Shown here: positions 17,916 through 28,956 of the stretch, piece by piece
Layout: each line of letters begins with the position of its first letter
How positions within the stretch are numbered: position 1 is the stretch's first letter
Source: Pseudomonas fluorescens
Lineage (GTDB): Bacteria > Pseudomonadota > Gammaproteobacteria > Pseudomonadales > Pseudomonadaceae
Assembly: GCF_902498185.1 (NCBI RefSeq)
Contig: NZ_CABVIX010000002.1
Coordinates: forward strand, 62,001 to 126,000
DNA length: 64,000 nt
Direction of reading: 5' to 3'
Notes under the pieces: model-generated
What the model saw: the letters and a program-made list of their open reading frames with translations, nothing else
What the model was told of the DNA's origin: nothing
Databases searched by the model: none
Program-made: the position numbers and the translations under genes

Positions 17916-19493
17916 ATGAGAACCCGCATGCCCAGGCTCGACCGTTTGATACCCTTCCTGAGCTGGCTCCCCCGGCAGTCCCGCAGCAGCGTGCGCCGCG
18001 ATCTGCTGGTGGGCCTGAGTGGTGCGATTCTGGCCTTGCCGCAATCCATTGCCTACGCCCTGATCGCTGGCCTGCCCGCCGAATACGGTCTCTACGCAGC
18101 CATCGTGCCGGTGCTGATCGCCTGCCTCTGGGGATCGTCATGGCACCTGATCTGCGGTCCGACCGCCGCCATCTCCATCGTGCTGTATGCCAGCGTCAGC
18201 CCGCTGGCCGTCAGCGGGAGCGATGACTACATCACGCTGGTCCTGCTCGTGACATTCCTGGGTGGCGTGTTCCAGTTGCTGCTCGGGCTGCTGCGCTTCG
18301 GGGCCTTGGTCAACTTCGTATCCCATTCGGTGGTGCTCGGTTTCACTCTTGGGGCGGCGGTCGTGATCGCCTTGGGCCAGATGCCCAACCTGCTCGGCAT
18401 GAATCTGTCCGGCCAGGCAACCGCGCTCAAGACAGTGCAAGATCTGCTCGATCACGCAGGGGATGTGGATATTCCATCCCTCGTGCTTGGTCTGGCCACG
18501 CTGGGAGTCGGCATGGCCTTCAAGCTCTGGCGTCCGCGTTGGCCGGGGCTGTTGATAAGTCTGGCAACGGTCAGCCTGGTAGCGTGGCTGCTGCCAGGAT
18601 ATTTCGGTCATGTGCAGCGAGTGCCGGGCTTCATCGGCCAACTGCCACCGCTGAGCCCCATACCGCTGTTGGACCTTGAGGCGATTTTACGCCTGCTCCC
18701 CAGCGCCGTTGCGGTGGGCATGCTCGGCCTGGTCACCAGCCTGTCGATTGCCCGCTCCCTGTCTGCCCGCTCCGAACAACTGATCGATGCCAACCAGGAA
18801 ATCCGTGCCCAGGGCCTGTCGAACATGGTTGGCGCGTTCTTTTCCGGGTACTTGTCCTCGGGCTCGTTCACCCGTTCGGGGTTGAGCTATGAGGCGGGCG
18901 CGAATTCACCGCTGGCAGGTGTCTTTTCGGCGCTGTGGGTAACGCTGTTCGCGGTGACCGGCGCAGGGCTGATCGCGCATCTGCCCCTCCCGGCCATGGC
19001 CGGCAGTATCCTGCTGATCTGCTGGGGGCTGGTCGACCATAATGGCATGCGCGCTCTGTTCAGGGTCAGCCGTTCGGAGTTTCTGGTCATGGCGCTGACC
19101 GCTGTGGCCACTTTGCTGCTCGAGCTGCAGACCGCCATCTATGCCGGGGTCCTGGCCTCCTTGTTCTTCTACCTCAAGCGCACCTCGCGGCCGCGGGTGC
19201 AGCAGTCACGCGAAGGGGGGTCAGATGTGTTGCGGGTGGGCGGTTCGATCTTCTTTGGCGCCAGCCACTACCTGCAGGTTCGCCTGCAACGTTGCGAAGG
19301 CCCGGACGTGGTGATCGACGCACGTCAGATCAACTTCATCGACTATTCAGGCGTCGACATGCTGCACCGTGAAGCCCGCCGCCTGGCGCGCGCAGGAGGC
19401 AGCCTGACGCTACATCACGCCCGGCCACAGGTGATCGAAGATCTGCACAAGCTTGAAGGGGCAGCGCTGTGCCCCATTCGTTTCGAGGATTAG
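17916..19493 (+). CDS. SulP family permease with STAS domain
   Basis: Inner-membrane transporter of about 525 residues with 10-14 hydrophobic segments, the SulP signature [26 protein letters not shown] near the N-terminus and a C-terminal cytoplasmic STAS domain ([18 protein letters not shown]). It follows choX by 34 bp. In this cluster it could export or import sulfate released by BetC, or import choline sulfate itself; the sequence does not decide. ATG 17916 is preceded by AGG. An ATG at 17928 is an alternative. Its last four bases overlap convergent aroE. Confidence 0.88.
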   Translation: MRTRMPRLDRLIPFLSWLPRQSRSSVRRDLLVGLSGAILALPQSIAYALIAGLPAEYGLYAAIVPVLIACLWGSSWHLICGPTAAISIVLYASVSPLAVSGSDDYITLVLLVTFLGGVFQLLLGLLRFGALVNFVSHSVVLGFTLGAAVVIALGQMPNLLGMNLSGQATALKTVQDLLDHAGDVDIPSLVLGLATLGVGMAFKLWRPRWPGLLISLATVSLVAWLLPGYFGHVQRVPGFIGQLPPLSPIPLLDLEAILRLLPSAVAVGMLGLVTSLSIARSLSARSEQLIDANQEIRAQGLSNMVGAFFSGYLSSGSFTRSGLSYEAGANSPLAGVFSALWVTLFAVTGAGLIAHLPLPAMAGSILLICWGLVDHNGMRALFRVSRSEFLVMALTAVATLLLELQTAIYAGVLASLFFYLKRTSRPRVQQSREGGSDVLRVGGSIFFGASHYLQVRLQRCEGPDVVIDARQINFIDYSGVDMLHREARRLARAGGSLTLHHARPQVIEDLHKLEGAALCPIRFED

Positions 19494-20311
19494 CGCGCCA
19501 GCTGGCGACGCAGCTCGGCCAACACTGGCGCAGTGTCCGGGCGCACATCGCGCCAGAGATAGAAGGCTTCGGCGGCCTGCTCGACCAGCATGCCCATGCC
19601 ATCGAGCACCTTGGCCGCGCCCAGGTTGCTGGCCCAGGCGCAGAAAGGCGTGGGCTCCTTTGCGTACATCATGTCGTAGCACACGGTCAGCCCGGGCTGC
19701 ACCAGGCTTTCGGCAATCGGCGGCATCTCGCCTGCCAGGCTTGCCGAGGTGGCATTGATGATCAGATCGACGGGCTCTTGCAGCCAGGCAAAACCGCTGG
19801 CGGCCACTGGGCCCAGGTCGGCAAACTCACGCGCCAGTTGCTCGGCCTTCTCCACCGTGCGGTTGGCGATCACCAGCGACTGGGGCCTTTGCGCCAGGAT
19901 CGGCTCCAGCACACCGCGCACCGCGCCGCCGGCACCTAGAATGAGGATTCGCTTGCCCGCAAGCTCCACCCCTGCGTTTACCGTCAGGTCGCGCACCAGG
20001 CCTGCGCCATCGGTGTTGTCACCTTCCAGGGTGCCGTCGTCGAGTTCCGTCAGGGTGTTGACCGCGCCAGCGCGTCGCGCGCGCGGGGTCAGGATATCGG
20101 CGAGACGAAACGCCTCTTCCTTGAACGGCACTGTGACGTTGGCGCCATGGCCCTGCTTGAAGAAGCCACGCGCGCAATCGCTGAAGTTATCCAGTGGGGC
20201 AAGCAGCGTGCTGTACTCCAGGTCTTCGCCGGTCTGGTCAGCGAACAGGCGGTGAATCAACGGCGACTTGCTGTGGCCGATCGGGTTGCCGAAAACAACG
20301 TACTGGTCCAT
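19490..20311 (-). CDS. aroE: Shikimate dehydrogenase
   Basis: NADP-dependent enzyme of 273 residues reducing 3-dehydroshikimate to shikimate in aromatic amino acid synthesis. Visible motifs are SKSPLIH at 14-20, catalytic Lys64 in NVTVPFK, Asn85 and Asp101 (GDNTDG), and the NADP loop GAGGAVRG. The start [16 protein letters not shown] at 20311 has AGGAGCTTTGTCC upstream; a TTG two codons earlier is rejected. It lies 25 bp downstream of hemF on the same strand. Confidence 0.97.
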   Translation of the reverse strand: MDQYVVFGNPIGHSKSPLIHRLFADQTGEDLEYSTLLAPLDNFSDCARGFFKQGHGANVTVPFKEEAFRLADILTPRARRAGAVNTLTELDDGTLEGDNTDGAGLVRDLTVNAGVELAGKRILILGAGGAVRGVLEPILAQRPQSLVIANRTVEKAEQLAREFADLGPVAASGFAWLQEPVDLIINATSASLAGEMPPIAESLVQPGLTVCYDMMYAKEPTPFCAWASNLGAAKVLDGMGMLVEQAAEAFYLWRDVRPDTAPVLAELRRQLAR

Positions 20312-20336
20312 GGACAAAGCTCCTGGGCGTTTCAGA

Positions 20337-21344
<1,008 letters not shown>

Positions 21345-21398
21345 TCACGCAAAGGCGTCCGATAACGGTTTGCCCAATGCCGACAACAGGAGTGAGAG

Positions 21399-22376
21399 AT
21401 GGCCAAGCGTATACAGTTCAGCCAGCACGGTGGCCCTGAGGTTCTGCAATTGCTCGACTTCGAGCCCGCTGCACCCGGCCCGCAGCAGGTTCGCGTGCGC
21501 AACCAGGCGATCGGCCTAAACTTCATCGACACTTACTTTCGCAGCGGCCTCTATGCACCGCCATCCTTGCCCTCGGGCCTGGGTACGGAAGGGGCGGGCG
21601 TGGTCGAGGCCGTCGGCGAGCAAGTCAGCCGGCTCAAGGTCGGTGACCGCGTCGCCTATGGCGGCGGCCCGCTGGGTGCCTACAGCGAAGTGCACACGCT
21701 GCCCGAGGCCAACCTGGTCAAGCTGCCCGACAGCATTAGCTTCGAGCAGGCTGCGGCGGTCATGCTCAAAGGCCTCACGGTGCAGTACCTGTTCAAGCAG
21801 ACCTACGCCCTGCAGCCAGGCGACACCATCCTTTTCCACGCTGCTGCTGGAGGAGTCGGCTCGCTCGCGTGCCAGTGGGCCAACGCTATTGGCGCCAAGC
21901 TCATCGGCACCGTGAGCTCCGCCGGGAAAGCCGAGCGCGCCAAGGCCCTGGGCGCTTGGGAAACCATCGACTACAGCCGTGAAGATGTCGCCCAGCGCGT
22001 GCTCGAGCTGACCGATGGCAAGAAGTGCACAGTGGTCTATGACGGCGTGGGCGCCGACACCTGGCTGACGTCGCTGGACTGCCTGCAGCCTCGCGGCCTG
22101 ATGGTCAGCTTCGGCAACGCCTCGGGCGCCGTCAGCGGCGTGAACCTGGGGATTCTTGCGCAGAAGGGATCGCTGTACGTGACTCGCCCGACCCTGGCGA
22201 CTTACGCCAATACGGCTGAAAGCACCCAGGCGATGGCGGATGACCTGTTCGCCATGATCAGCAGCGGGCAGCTCCAGGTGGATATCCAGCAGCGTTACCC
22301 CCTGACCGAGGCGGCCAAGGCGCAGACCGAGCTGTCGGCACGCCGGACGGTAGGCTCGACCATCCTGCTGCCCTGA
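21399..22376 (+). CDS. qor: Zeta-crystallin-type NADPH:quinone reductase
   Basis: Medium-chain dehydrogenase/reductase of 325 residues without the catalytic zinc Cys residues, as in quinone reductases. The N-terminal GroES-like half contains NFIDTYFRSGLY, and the nucleotide-binding half has AAAGGVGSLACQWA followed by a Lys/Arg-rich NADPH pocket. It reduces quinones by one electron or alkenal substrates. Start has AGGAGTGAGAG. It is divergent from hemF and ends before a REP-like repeat. Confidence 0.92.
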   Translation: MAKRIQFSQHGGPEVLQLLDFEPAAPGPQQVRVRNQAIGLNFIDTYFRSGLYAPPSLPSGLGTEGAGVVEAVGEQVSRLKVGDRVAYGGGPLGAYSEVHTLPEANLVKLPDSISFEQAAAVMLKGLTVQYLFKQTYALQPGDTILFHAAAGGVGSLACQWANAIGAKLIGTVSSAGKAERAKALGAWETIDYSREDVAQRVLELTDGKKCTVVYDGVGADTWLTSLDCLQPRGLMVSFGNASGAVSGVNLGILAQKGSLYVTRPTLATYANTAESTQAMADDLFAMISSGQLQVDIQQRYPLTEAAKAQTELSARRTVGSTILLP

Positions 22377-22387
22377 CAGATCGCATG

Positions 22388-22437
22388 CAGTCCTGGTGGG
22401 ACCGGGTCATTGTGAATCAGGCCCGTTCCCACAAGAG
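22388..22437. repeat. REP-like inverted repeat between qor and tsaC
   Basis: CCTGGTGGGACCGGG ... CCCGTTCCCACAAGAGG forms an imperfect palindrome of about 45 bp between two convergent genes. Its ends resemble the GTGGGA/TCCCAC tips of pseudomonad REP units. It may also act as a bidirectional terminator. Confidence 0.5.
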
Positions 22438-22439
22438 GC

Positions 22440-22997
22440 TCAGCCCGGCCGGACGATCTCGCCCGTGGCCAGGTCGCGGATCACGCTCGGATTACGCCTG
22501 CCACCCAATGCCCCACCCAGCACCAGATCCACCTGCCCGCGGAAGTACTGCTCTACCCGCAGCCGGGACTTGGCCGCCGGCCTGCCCTGCGGATTGGCCG
22601 AAGTCGAGATCAGCGGACCAACCAGCGCGCACAGGTCGCGCACCACCGGATGGTCGCTGACCCGCAAGGCCACCGTGTCATGCACGCCGGTCACCCATTC
22701 TGGCAACAGGCCCTGATGAGGCACCAGCCAGGTGTTGGGGCCAGGCCAGGTGCTGGACATGCGGTCGAGCCAGTCCTCAGGAAAATCCTCGAAAAGGAAG
22801 TCGAACTGGCGGATATTGTCGGCGATCAGGATCAATCCCTTGTCCACCGAGCGAGACTTGATTGCCAGCAGGCGGTCCACCGCCTCTTCGTTCCAAGGGT
22901 CACAGCCCAGGCCCCAGACCGCTTCGGTAGGGTAGGCGATGACCGCGCCCGCCCGGATCTCGCGCGCGGCTTGTTGCACACGCCAACTGCTCACCAT
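22440..22997 (-). CDS. tsaC: L-threonylcarbamoyladenylate synthase (TsaC/YrdC)
   Basis: 185-residue enzyme making threonylcarbamoyl-AMP for the t6A37 modification of ANN-reading tRNAs. The YrdC fold is marked by [31 protein letters not shown], the [10 protein letters not shown] segment and [14 protein letters not shown] 22997 ([14 protein letters not shown]) has GGAGAACAGCA upstream. It sits 37 bp downstream of dprA on the same strand. Confidence 0.96.
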   Translation of the reverse strand: MVSSWRVQQAAREIRAGAVIAYPTEAVWGLGCDPWNEEAVDRLLAIKSRSVDKGLILIADNIRQFDFLFEDFPEDWLDRMSSTWPGPNTWLVPHQGLLPEWVTGVHDTVALRVSDHPVVRDLCALVGPLISTSANPQGRPAAKSRLRVEQYFRGQVDLVLGGALGGRRNPSVIRDLATGEIVRPG

Positions 22998-23034
22998 TGC
23001 TGTTCTCCGCATATAAGGCTGGTGAGCAGTGTAC

Positions 23035-24132
23035 TTAGCCGCAACGGGCAAACCAACGCCCGGCTGCATTGCTGACCCGGCCATCGAGTTCAAGCTCGGT
23101 GAGGCTTGCCAGCACCTGGGCCAGCGGCAGGCCACTGCTGCGGGCCAGACCTTCGCTGGTCTGCGGGGCTGCCAAAAGCAACTTCAGCAACGGATGCCCA
23201 GCCTTGGCCACAGGCGCGGCAGGCAGGTTCTGCCAACCCCGCAGGCTATCGATGATCTGGCCGACGCTCTCGACCAGCAGGGCCCCGTCGCGGATCAGCT
23301 GGTGGCAACCTTTGGCACCCGGATGGTGAATCGAACCTGGAATGGCGTATACCTCCCTGCCTTGTTCGGCGGCCAGGCGGGCCGTGATCAACGAGCCGCT
23401 GGCAAGGCTGGCTTCGACCACCAGGACGCCGAGGGAAAGACCACTGATGATCCGATTGCGCCGTGGAAAGTTGCCCGGCAAGGGGCCAGCGTCGAGTGGG
23501 AATTCCGAGACCACTGCGCTGCCGCTCTCGATCATTGCCCTGGCCAGTGAACGATGGCTCTGTGGATAAAGTTTTTGCAGCCCGGTACCCAAGACTCCAA
23601 TTGTTTGCCCGCAGGCATCTAGCGCAGCCCGATGAGCAACGCCGTCTACCCCCAGAGCGAGCCCGCTGGTGATGGTGAAACCGGCTTGGGCCAGGCACCG
23701 CGCAAACCCCGCCGCAGTATCGAGCGCGGGGGGAGAAGCCCGGCGGCTGCCGATGATGGCCAGCTGTGGTTGCTCCAGAATTCCTGGATTGCCTGCGACA
23801 AAAAGCAGCGGAGGCGAATCGTCCACTTCCGCAAGCAGGGCGGGGTATCCAGGGCTGTCCCACATCAGCAAATGCTGGCCCGGATGCTCTAGCCAGGCCA
23901 TTGCGGCGGCGGCCCCGTCGCGCGCATCGGCACTGCGCCGAGCCTCGCTGCAGGCTGCGGGCAGGCCCAGCGAATGCCATGCAGCGGCCGGTGCGCTGAG
24001 CGCGCTGGAGGCGCTGCCGAAGGCCTTGATGAGTGTGCGAAACCGCTGTCCGCCTATCTGCGGCAGGCGATGAAGACGCAATCGGGCTTCCAGTTCAGCT
24101 GGCGGGCAAGCGGGGCAGGAGAGGGGCGTCAT
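23035..24132 (-). CDS. dprA: DNA-processing protein DprA/Smf
   Basis: 365-residue protein that binds incoming single-stranded DNA and loads RecA during natural transformation. A helical N-terminal domain is followed by the Rossmann-like fold with [45 protein letters not shown] and [17 protein letters not shown], and a C-terminal winged helix (residues about 300-360). ATG 24132 opens a divergent pair with def. Presence here does not prove competence. Confidence 0.95.
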   Translation of the reverse strand: MTPLSCPACPPAELEARLRLHRLPQIGGQRFRTLIKAFGSASSALSAPAAAWHSLGLPAACSEARRSADARDGAAAAMAWLEHPGQHLLMWDSPGYPALLAEVDDSPPLLFVAGNPGILEQPQLAIIGSRRASPPALDTAAGFARCLAQAGFTITSGLALGVDGVAHRAALDACGQTIGVLGTGLQKLYPQSHRSLARAMIESGSAVVSEFPLDAGPLPGNFPRRNRIISGLSLGVLVVEASLASGSLITARLAAEQGREVYAIPGSIHHPGAKGCHQLIRDGALLVESVGQIIDSLRGWQNLPAAPVAKAGHPLLKLLLAAPQTSEGLARSSGLPLAQVLASLTELELDGRVSNAAGRWFARCG

Positions 24133-24342
24133 GCGGATTCATCCTTGATCGGCAGGCGGTCATCCAGTTGGCACAACCTGTGGATAACTGTGTTGATAAT
24201 AGTTTGACAACCTGTCGATCGAAGCGGCCTACAGGTGTCCATTCACACCCTAGCCAAGCTTTGGCAGGTGCTGAACGCGGCGAATCCCTTTATTATGTGA
24301 ATCCATGTTTGCAACCGAACGCACAGTACTGCTCAGACCCCT
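24133..24342. other. dprA-def divergent intergenic region
   Basis: 210 bp without a gene. It contains ACCTGTGGATAACTGTG, a perfect DnaA-box sequence TGTGGATAA at about 24178-24186, and AT-rich stretches that must hold the def promoter. In P. aeruginosa, from memory, a LysM-domain gene (PA0020) occupies this position; nothing like it is present here. Confidence 0.6.
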
Positions 24343-24849
24343 ATGGCTATCTTGAACATCCTCGAATTCCCGGACCCGCGTCTTCGCACCGTCGCCAAAC
24401 CGGTGACAGAAGTAGACGATGCCCTGCGCCAGCTGATCGATGACATGTTTGAAACCATGTACGAAGCGCCTGGCATCGGCCTCGCGGCCACTCAGGTCGA
24501 CGTGCACAAGCGCGTGGTGGTCATGGACCTGAGCGAAGACCGCAGCGAGCCACGGGTATTCATCAACCCTGTGATCGAAGAGCTGACCCATGACATGGGT
24601 CAATACCAGGAAGGCTGCCTGTCGGTACCCGGCTTCTACGAAAACGTAGACCGTCCGCTGCAAGTCCGGGTCAAGGCGCTGGACCGCGACGGCAAGCCCT
24701 ACGAGCTGGTTGCCGAAGGCCTGCTCGCTGTGTGCATCCAGCACGAATGCGATCACCTCAACGGCAAGCTGTTCGTCGACTACCTGTCCCAGCTCAAACG
24801 CGACCGGATCAAGAAGAAACTGGAAAAGCAGCACCGCCAGCAAGCCTGA
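24343..24849 (+). CDS. def: Peptide deformylase
   Basis: Iron metalloenzyme of 168 residues removing the N-formyl group from nascent proteins. All three motifs are present: GIGLAATQ (44-51), EGCLS with ligand Cys92, and HECDH (134-138) with both His ligands and the catalytic Glu. The ATG at 24343 has no clear Shine-Dalgarno. It is followed by fmt after 58 bp that hold a terminator-like hairpin. Confidence 0.98.
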   Translation: MAILNILEFPDPRLRTVAKPVTEVDDALRQLIDDMFETMYEAPGIGLAATQVDVHKRVVVMDLSEDRSEPRVFINPVIEELTHDMGQYQEGCLSVPGFYENVDRPLQVRVKALDRDGKPYELVAEGLLAVCIQHECDHLNGKLFVDYLSQLKRDRIKKKLEKQHRQQA

Positions 24850-24863
24850 TCCCGCCGACTTTC

Positions 24864-24893
24864 AAGGCTTGCTCCGGCAAGCCTTTTTCTTTT
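24864..24893 (+). terminator. Intrinsic terminator between def and fmt
   Basis: AAGGCTTGC (24864-24872) and GCAAGCCTT (24877-24885) form a perfect 9-bp stem with a TCCG loop, followed by TTTTCTTTT. This is a full intrinsic terminator inside what is normally the def-fmt operon, so it probably acts as a partial terminator lowering fmt-rsmB-trkA expression. Confidence 0.8.
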
Positions 24894-24907
24894 CTAGCGA
24901 GAACTCC

Positions 24908-25840
24908 ATGCGCATTGTCTTCGCAGGCACCCCAGAGTTTGCCGCCGAACACTTGAAGGCCCTGCTCGACAGCCCTTACGAGATCGTGGCCGTCTACACC
25001 CAGCCAGACCGTCCGGCTGGACGCGGGCAAAAGCTTGCGCCCAGCCCGGTGAAGCAGTTGGCGGCGGCGCACGACATTCCGGTGCTGCAACCGCCGACCC
25101 TGCGCAGTGCCGAGGCCCAGGCCGAACTCGCGGCCCTTCAGCCTGACCTGATGGTGGTGGTTGCCTATGGCCTGATCCTGCCCCAGGCCGTGCTCGACAT
25201 CCCGCGCCTGGGCTGCATCAACAGCCATGCCTCGCTGTTGCCACGCTGGCGCGGTGCCGCGCCGATCCAGCGCGCGGTGCAAGCGGGCGATGCCGAAAGC
25301 GGCGTAACCGTAATGCGCATGGAAGCCGGGCTCGATACCGGGCCGATGCTGCTCAAGGTCAGCACACCGATCGGCGCCGATGATACCGGTGGCAGCCTGC
25401 ACGACCGCCTCGCCAGGATGGGCCCGCCCGCAGTGCTCGAGGCCATCGCGGGTCTGGCCGCAGGTACGCTGCAGGGTGAGGTGCAGGACGATGCGCTGGC
25501 CACGTATGCACACAAGCTGAACAAGGACGAAGCGCGCATCGACTGGAGTCGCCCGGCCGTCGAGCTGGAGCGCCTGGTGCGCGCCTTCAACCCATGGCCG
25601 GTGTGCCACAGCACACTGGACAGTGAAAGCGTGAAGGTACTGGCCGCGACCGTGTCCACAGGGCAGGGCGCGCCTGGCGAGATTCTCGGCGCCAGCAAGG
25701 ACGGCCTGGTGGTGGCCTGTGGCGAGCAGACACTGTGCCTGACCCGCCTGCAATTGCCAGGCGGCAAGCCGCTGAACTTCAGTGACCTGTTCAACAGCCG
25801 CCGCGAAAAATTCGCCACCGGCACGGTGCTTGGCCAATGA
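24908..25840 (+). CDS. fmt: Methionyl-tRNA formyltransferase
   Basis: 310-residue enzyme formylating the initiator Met-tRNA with 10-formyl-THF. The catalytic domain holds [26 protein letters not shown] and [19 protein letters not shown] with the active-site Asn-His pair, plus the distal Asp in LDTGPML. The C-terminal OB fold binds tRNA. ATG 24908 is directly before [12 protein letters not shown]; longer upstream frames read through the terminator and are rejected. It overlaps rsmB by ATGA. Confidence 0.98.
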   Translation: MRIVFAGTPEFAAEHLKALLDSPYEIVAVYTQPDRPAGRGQKLAPSPVKQLAAAHDIPVLQPPTLRSAEAQAELAALQPDLMVVVAYGLILPQAVLDIPRLGCINSHASLLPRWRGAAPIQRAVQAGDAESGVTVMRMEAGLDTGPMLLKVSTPIGADDTGGSLHDRLARMGPPAVLEAIAGLAAGTLQGEVQDDALATYAHKLNKDEARIDWSRPAVELERLVRAFNPWPVCHSTLDSESVKVLAATVSTGQGAPGEILGASKDGLVVACGEQTLCLTRLQLPGGKPLNFSDLFNSRREKFATGTVLGQ

Positions 25841-27147
25841 ACCCGCGTCTGGCTGCCGCCCGCGCCCTGGCCTCCGTGCTCAGCGGCAAAGCCTCGCTGA
25901 ACAGCGCCCTGCCCATGCAACTGGACAAGGTCGACGAGCGCGACCGTGGCCTGACTCAGGACCTGGCCTTCGGCACCGCCCGTTGGGAACCGCGCCTGGC
26001 CCTGCTGGCCGAGCAATTGCTGCAGAAGCCGTTCAAGAGTGCCGACAGCGATGTCCAGGCATTGTTGCTGGTAGGCCTGTATCAGCTGTTCTACACGCGG
26101 ATCCCGGCTCATGCGGCGATTGGTGAGACCGTCGGCTGCGCCGAAAAACTGAAGAAGCCTTGGGCCAAGGGTCTGCTCAATGCCGTGCTGCGCCGCGCCC
26201 AGCGCGAGGGCGAAGCGCTGCTTGCCGGCATGGAACGTGATCCGGTGGTGCGTACCGCTCATCCACGCTGGCTGCAGAAGTCGCTCAAAGCGTTCTGGCC
26301 CGAGCAGTGGGAAGCCATCTGTGCTGCGAACAACGCCCATCCGCCAATGATCCTGCGGGTCAACCGCCGCCACCACCGCCGCGACGCCTACCTTGCCCTG
26401 CTGGCCGATGCCGGCATCGGCGCCAGTGCCTGCCGCTACAGCCAGGACGGCATCGTGCTTACCGAGGCCTGCGATGTGCGCACTCTGCCGGGCTTTGCCG
26501 AGGGCTGGGTCAGCGTCCAGGACGAAGCTGCGCAGCTGGCTGCCGACCTGCTCGACCTTGCCCCAGGACAGCGCGTACTCGATGCGTGCTGCGCTCCCGG
26601 CGGGAAAACCTGCCACCTGCTCGAGGCGCAAGGCGATCTGGACCAGGTCGTGGCGATCGACCTGGAAGCCAAGCGTCTGACCCGCGTTCGCGAAAACCTC
26701 GATCGCCTGGGACTGGATGCCGAACTGATCGCCTGCGATGCTCGCGAGACCGCTACCTGGTGGGACGGCAAGCCATTCCAGCGCATCCTGCTCGATGCCC
26801 CGTGCTCGGCAACCGGCGTCATCCGCCGTCACCCGGACATCAAGCTGACCCGCCAGGCCGATGACATTCCGGCCCTGGCCAGCCTGCAAGGCGAGCTGCT
26901 CGATGCCTTGTGGCCGACCCTTGCGGTGGGTGGGCTGCTGCTCTACGCGACCTGCTCCAGCCTGCCAACGGAAAACACCGAAGTGATCGAGGCGTTCCTT
27001 GCTCGTACGCCGGGTGCCCGCGAGCTGGACATGGCCATCGAAGCCGGCCTGCGCCAGCCCCATGGCCGCCAACTGCTGGCCCAGGAAGGCGGCCACGATG
27101 GTTTCTACTATGCCAAGCTGATCAAGATCGCCGCCTCGCGCGGTTAA
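25837..27147 (+). CDS. rsmB: 16S rRNA m5C967 methyltransferase
   Basis: 436-residue enzyme with an N-terminal NusB-like RNA-binding domain (about 1-140) and a SAM-dependent methyltransferase domain. SAM loop [15 protein letters not shown], catalytic cysteines Cys323 in APCSATG and Cys373 in YATCSS are both present, matching the RsmB two-cysteine mechanism. The ATG overlaps the fmt stop. trkA follows after 15 bp with its own Shine-Dalgarno. Confidence 0.97.
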   Translation: MNPRLAAARALASVLSGKASLNSALPMQLDKVDERDRGLTQDLAFGTARWEPRLALLAEQLLQKPFKSADSDVQALLLVGLYQLFYTRIPAHAAIGETVGCAEKLKKPWAKGLLNAVLRRAQREGEALLAGMERDPVVRTAHPRWLQKSLKAFWPEQWEAICAANNAHPPMILRVNRRHHRRDAYLALLADAGIGASACRYSQDGIVLTEACDVRTLPGFAEGWVSVQDEAAQLAADLLDLAPGQRVLDACCAPGGKTCHLLEAQGDLDQVVAIDLEAKRLTRVRENLDRLGLDAELIACDARETATWWDGKPFQRILLDAPCSATGVIRRHPDIKLTRQADDIPALASLQGELLDALWPTLAVGGLLLYATCSSLPTENTEVIEAFLARTPGARELDMAIEAGLRQPHGRQLLAQEGGHDGFYYAKLIKIAASRG

Positions 27148-27162
27148 CGGTAGGAGTAGCGG

Positions 27163-28536
27163 ATGAAAATCATCATCCTCGGTGCAGGGCAGGTCGGCGG
27201 CACGCTGGCCGAGCACCTGGCCAGTGAAGCCAACGACATCACGGTGGTCGATACCGACGGCGACCGCCTTCGAGACCTCGGCGATCGTCTCGACATCCGT
27301 ACCGTTCAAGGACGCGGGTCGTTCCCCACGGTGCTGCGCCAGGCGGGCGCCGACGATGCCGACATGCTGGTGGCGGTGACCAACAGCGACGAGACCAATA
27401 TGGTGGCCTGCCAGGTCGCCTATACACTGTTCCATACCCCGACCAAGATCGCCCGGGTGCGCGAGGCGGCCTACCTGACCCGCGCCGGCCTGTTCGACAA
27501 CGAGGCCATCCCGGTGGATGTGCTGATCAGCCCGGAGCAAGTGGTTACCCACTACATCAAGCGCCTGATCGAACATCCGGGCGCCCTGCAGGTGATCGAT
27601 TTCGCCGACGGCAAGGCGCAGCTGGTGGCGGTCAAGGCCTACCATGGCGGCCCGCTGGTGGGGCAGCAGCTGCGCCAGTTGCGTTCGCACATGCCCAACG
27701 TCGACACCCGGGTGGCGGCGATCTTCCGTCGTGACCGGCCGATCAAGCCCCAGGGCGATACAGTCATCGAAGCTGACGATGAAGTGTTCTTCATTGCTGC
27801 CAAGGCTCACATCCGCGCCGTGATGGGTGAGCTGCGCAGCATCGACGAAACCAACAAACGCGTGGTCATCGCGGGCGGCGGGCAGATTGGCGAACGCCTG
27901 GCCGAAGCCATCGAAAGCCGTTACCAGGTCAAGATCATCGAGAAGAGCCCGGCGCGCTGCCGACACCTGTCGGACAACCTCGAAAGCACGGTGGTGCTGC
28001 AGGGCAGCGCCTCGGACAGGGACCTGATGCTCGAAGAGAACATCGCCGAGGCCGATATCTTCCTGGCCCTGACCAACGACGACGAGGCCAATATCATGTC
28101 CTCGCTGCTGGCCAAGCGCCTGGGCGCGCGCAAGGTCATGACGCTGATCAACAACCCGGCATATGTCGACCTGGTCCAGGGCGGGGAGATCGACATCGCC
28201 ATCAGCCCGCAGTTGGCGACCATCGGCACCTTGCTTGCCCACGTGCGCCGGGGCGATATCGTCAGCGTGCATTCATTGCGCCGCGGGGCGGCGGAGGCCA
28301 TCGAAGCCATCGCCCATGGCGATTCCAAGTCGAGCAAGGTGATCGGCAAGGGCATCGGCGAGATTGCCTTGCCCCACGGCACTACCATCGGCGCGATCAT
28401 TCGCGCTGACGAGGTGCTGATCGCCCACGACCACACGGTGATCGAGGCTGGTGACCATGTGATTCTTTTCGTTGTGGATAAAAAATACATCCGCGACGTC
28501 GAGAAGCTCTTCCACGTGGGCCTGAGCTTTTTCTAG
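27163..28536 (+). CDS. trkA: Trk system potassium uptake regulatory protein TrkA
   Basis: 457-residue peripheral membrane protein gating the TrkH/TrkG K+ channel by NAD(H) and ATP binding. It contains two tandem RCK units: the first Rossmann motif [14 protein letters not shown] near the N-terminus, the second [14 protein letters not shown] in the middle, each followed by a TrkA-C domain. TAGGAG precedes the ATG. It closes the def-fmt-rsmB-trkA group typical of gamma-proteobacteria. Confidence 0.97.
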   Translation: MKIIILGAGQVGGTLAEHLASEANDITVVDTDGDRLRDLGDRLDIRTVQGRGSFPTVLRQAGADDADMLVAVTNSDETNMVACQVAYTLFHTPTKIARVREAAYLTRAGLFDNEAIPVDVLISPEQVVTHYIKRLIEHPGALQVIDFADGKAQLVAVKAYHGGPLVGQQLRQLRSHMPNVDTRVAAIFRRDRPIKPQGDTVIEADDEVFFIAAKAHIRAVMGELRSIDETNKRVVIAGGGQIGERLAEAIESRYQVKIIEKSPARCRHLSDNLESTVVLQGSASDRDLMLEENIAEADIFLALTNDDEANIMSSLLAKRLGARKVMTLINNPAYVDLVQGGEIDIAISPQLATIGTLLAHVRRGDIVSVHSLRRGAAEAIEAIAHGDSKSSKVIGKGIGEIALPHGTTIGAIIRADEVLIAHDHTVIEAGDHVILFVVDKKYIRDVEKLFHVGLSFF

Positions 28537-28547
28537 GAGAACCCGAG

Positions 28548-28856
28548 ATGCGTGAATCGCTGGAAATGATGCTGGCCAAGGGTGTGGATAACCCCCTGCT
28601 GCGCTTCGGCCTGGGCAAGGCCTGGCTCGATGAGGGCAACGGCGCCGAGGCGGCGGTGCACTTGAGCAAGTGCGTGGCCTTTGATCCGAAGTACTCGGCA
28701 GCCTGGAAGCTGTTGGGCAAGGCGTATCAGGTGCAGGGGGATGCAGCGGGCGCACGGCGCGCCTGGGAGCAGGGCCTGGAGGCGGCCCGCGCGCAGGGTG
28801 ACAAGCAGGCCGAAAAGGAGATGGCGGTGTTCCTGAAGAAGCTGGATAAAGCCTGA
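28548..28856 (+). CDS. Tetratricopeptide repeat protein
   Basis: 102-residue all-helical protein with about two TPR units: NPLLRFGLGKAWLDEGNGAEA and DPKYSAAWKLLGKAYQVQGD, plus a third partial helix pair (ARRAWEQGLEAARAQGD). No signal peptide or catalytic motif, so a cytosolic protein-binding adaptor is likely. It starts 11 bases after trkA with AGGAG, so it is probably translated from the same transcript. Confidence 0.85.
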   Translation: MRESLEMMLAKGVDNPLLRFGLGKAWLDEGNGAEAAVHLSKCVAFDPKYSAAWKLLGKAYQVQGDAAGARRAWEQGLEAARAQGDKQAEKEMAVFLKKLDKA

Positions 28857-28872
28857 TACCGCGTTGAATTCA

Positions 28873-28955
28873 TCGCGGGCAAGTCGGGACGCCGAACCGC
28901 CGCTCCTGCAAGGGCACCAGGGTCTCTCAGGAGCGGGATTGCCCGCGGTACCGGT
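28873..28955. repeat. Inverted pair of REP-like elements
   Basis: Left unit: GCGGGCAAGTCGGGACGCC ... CGCTCCTGC (about 28876-28909). Right unit: CAGGAGCGGGATTGCCCGCGG (28929-28949) in the opposite orientation. Together they form a cruciform-capable pair between the convergent TPR and acyltransferase genes, as expected of REP/BIME elements. The left unit matches variant A at 5979-6020. Confidence 0.7.
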
Positions 28956-28956
28956 C

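Noticed and set aside
25165..28272. Very long open frame on the minus strand opposite fmt-rsmB-trkA
   Set aside because: It is the antisense shadow of GC-rich codons in three well-identified genes. Its protein has no recognisable domain and no ribosome binding site.
28510..28519. TTCCACGTGG near the end of trkA as a parS site
   Set aside because: Only 10 core bases match, without the outer TG and AACA. It encodes LFHVG in TrkA and is likely chance.
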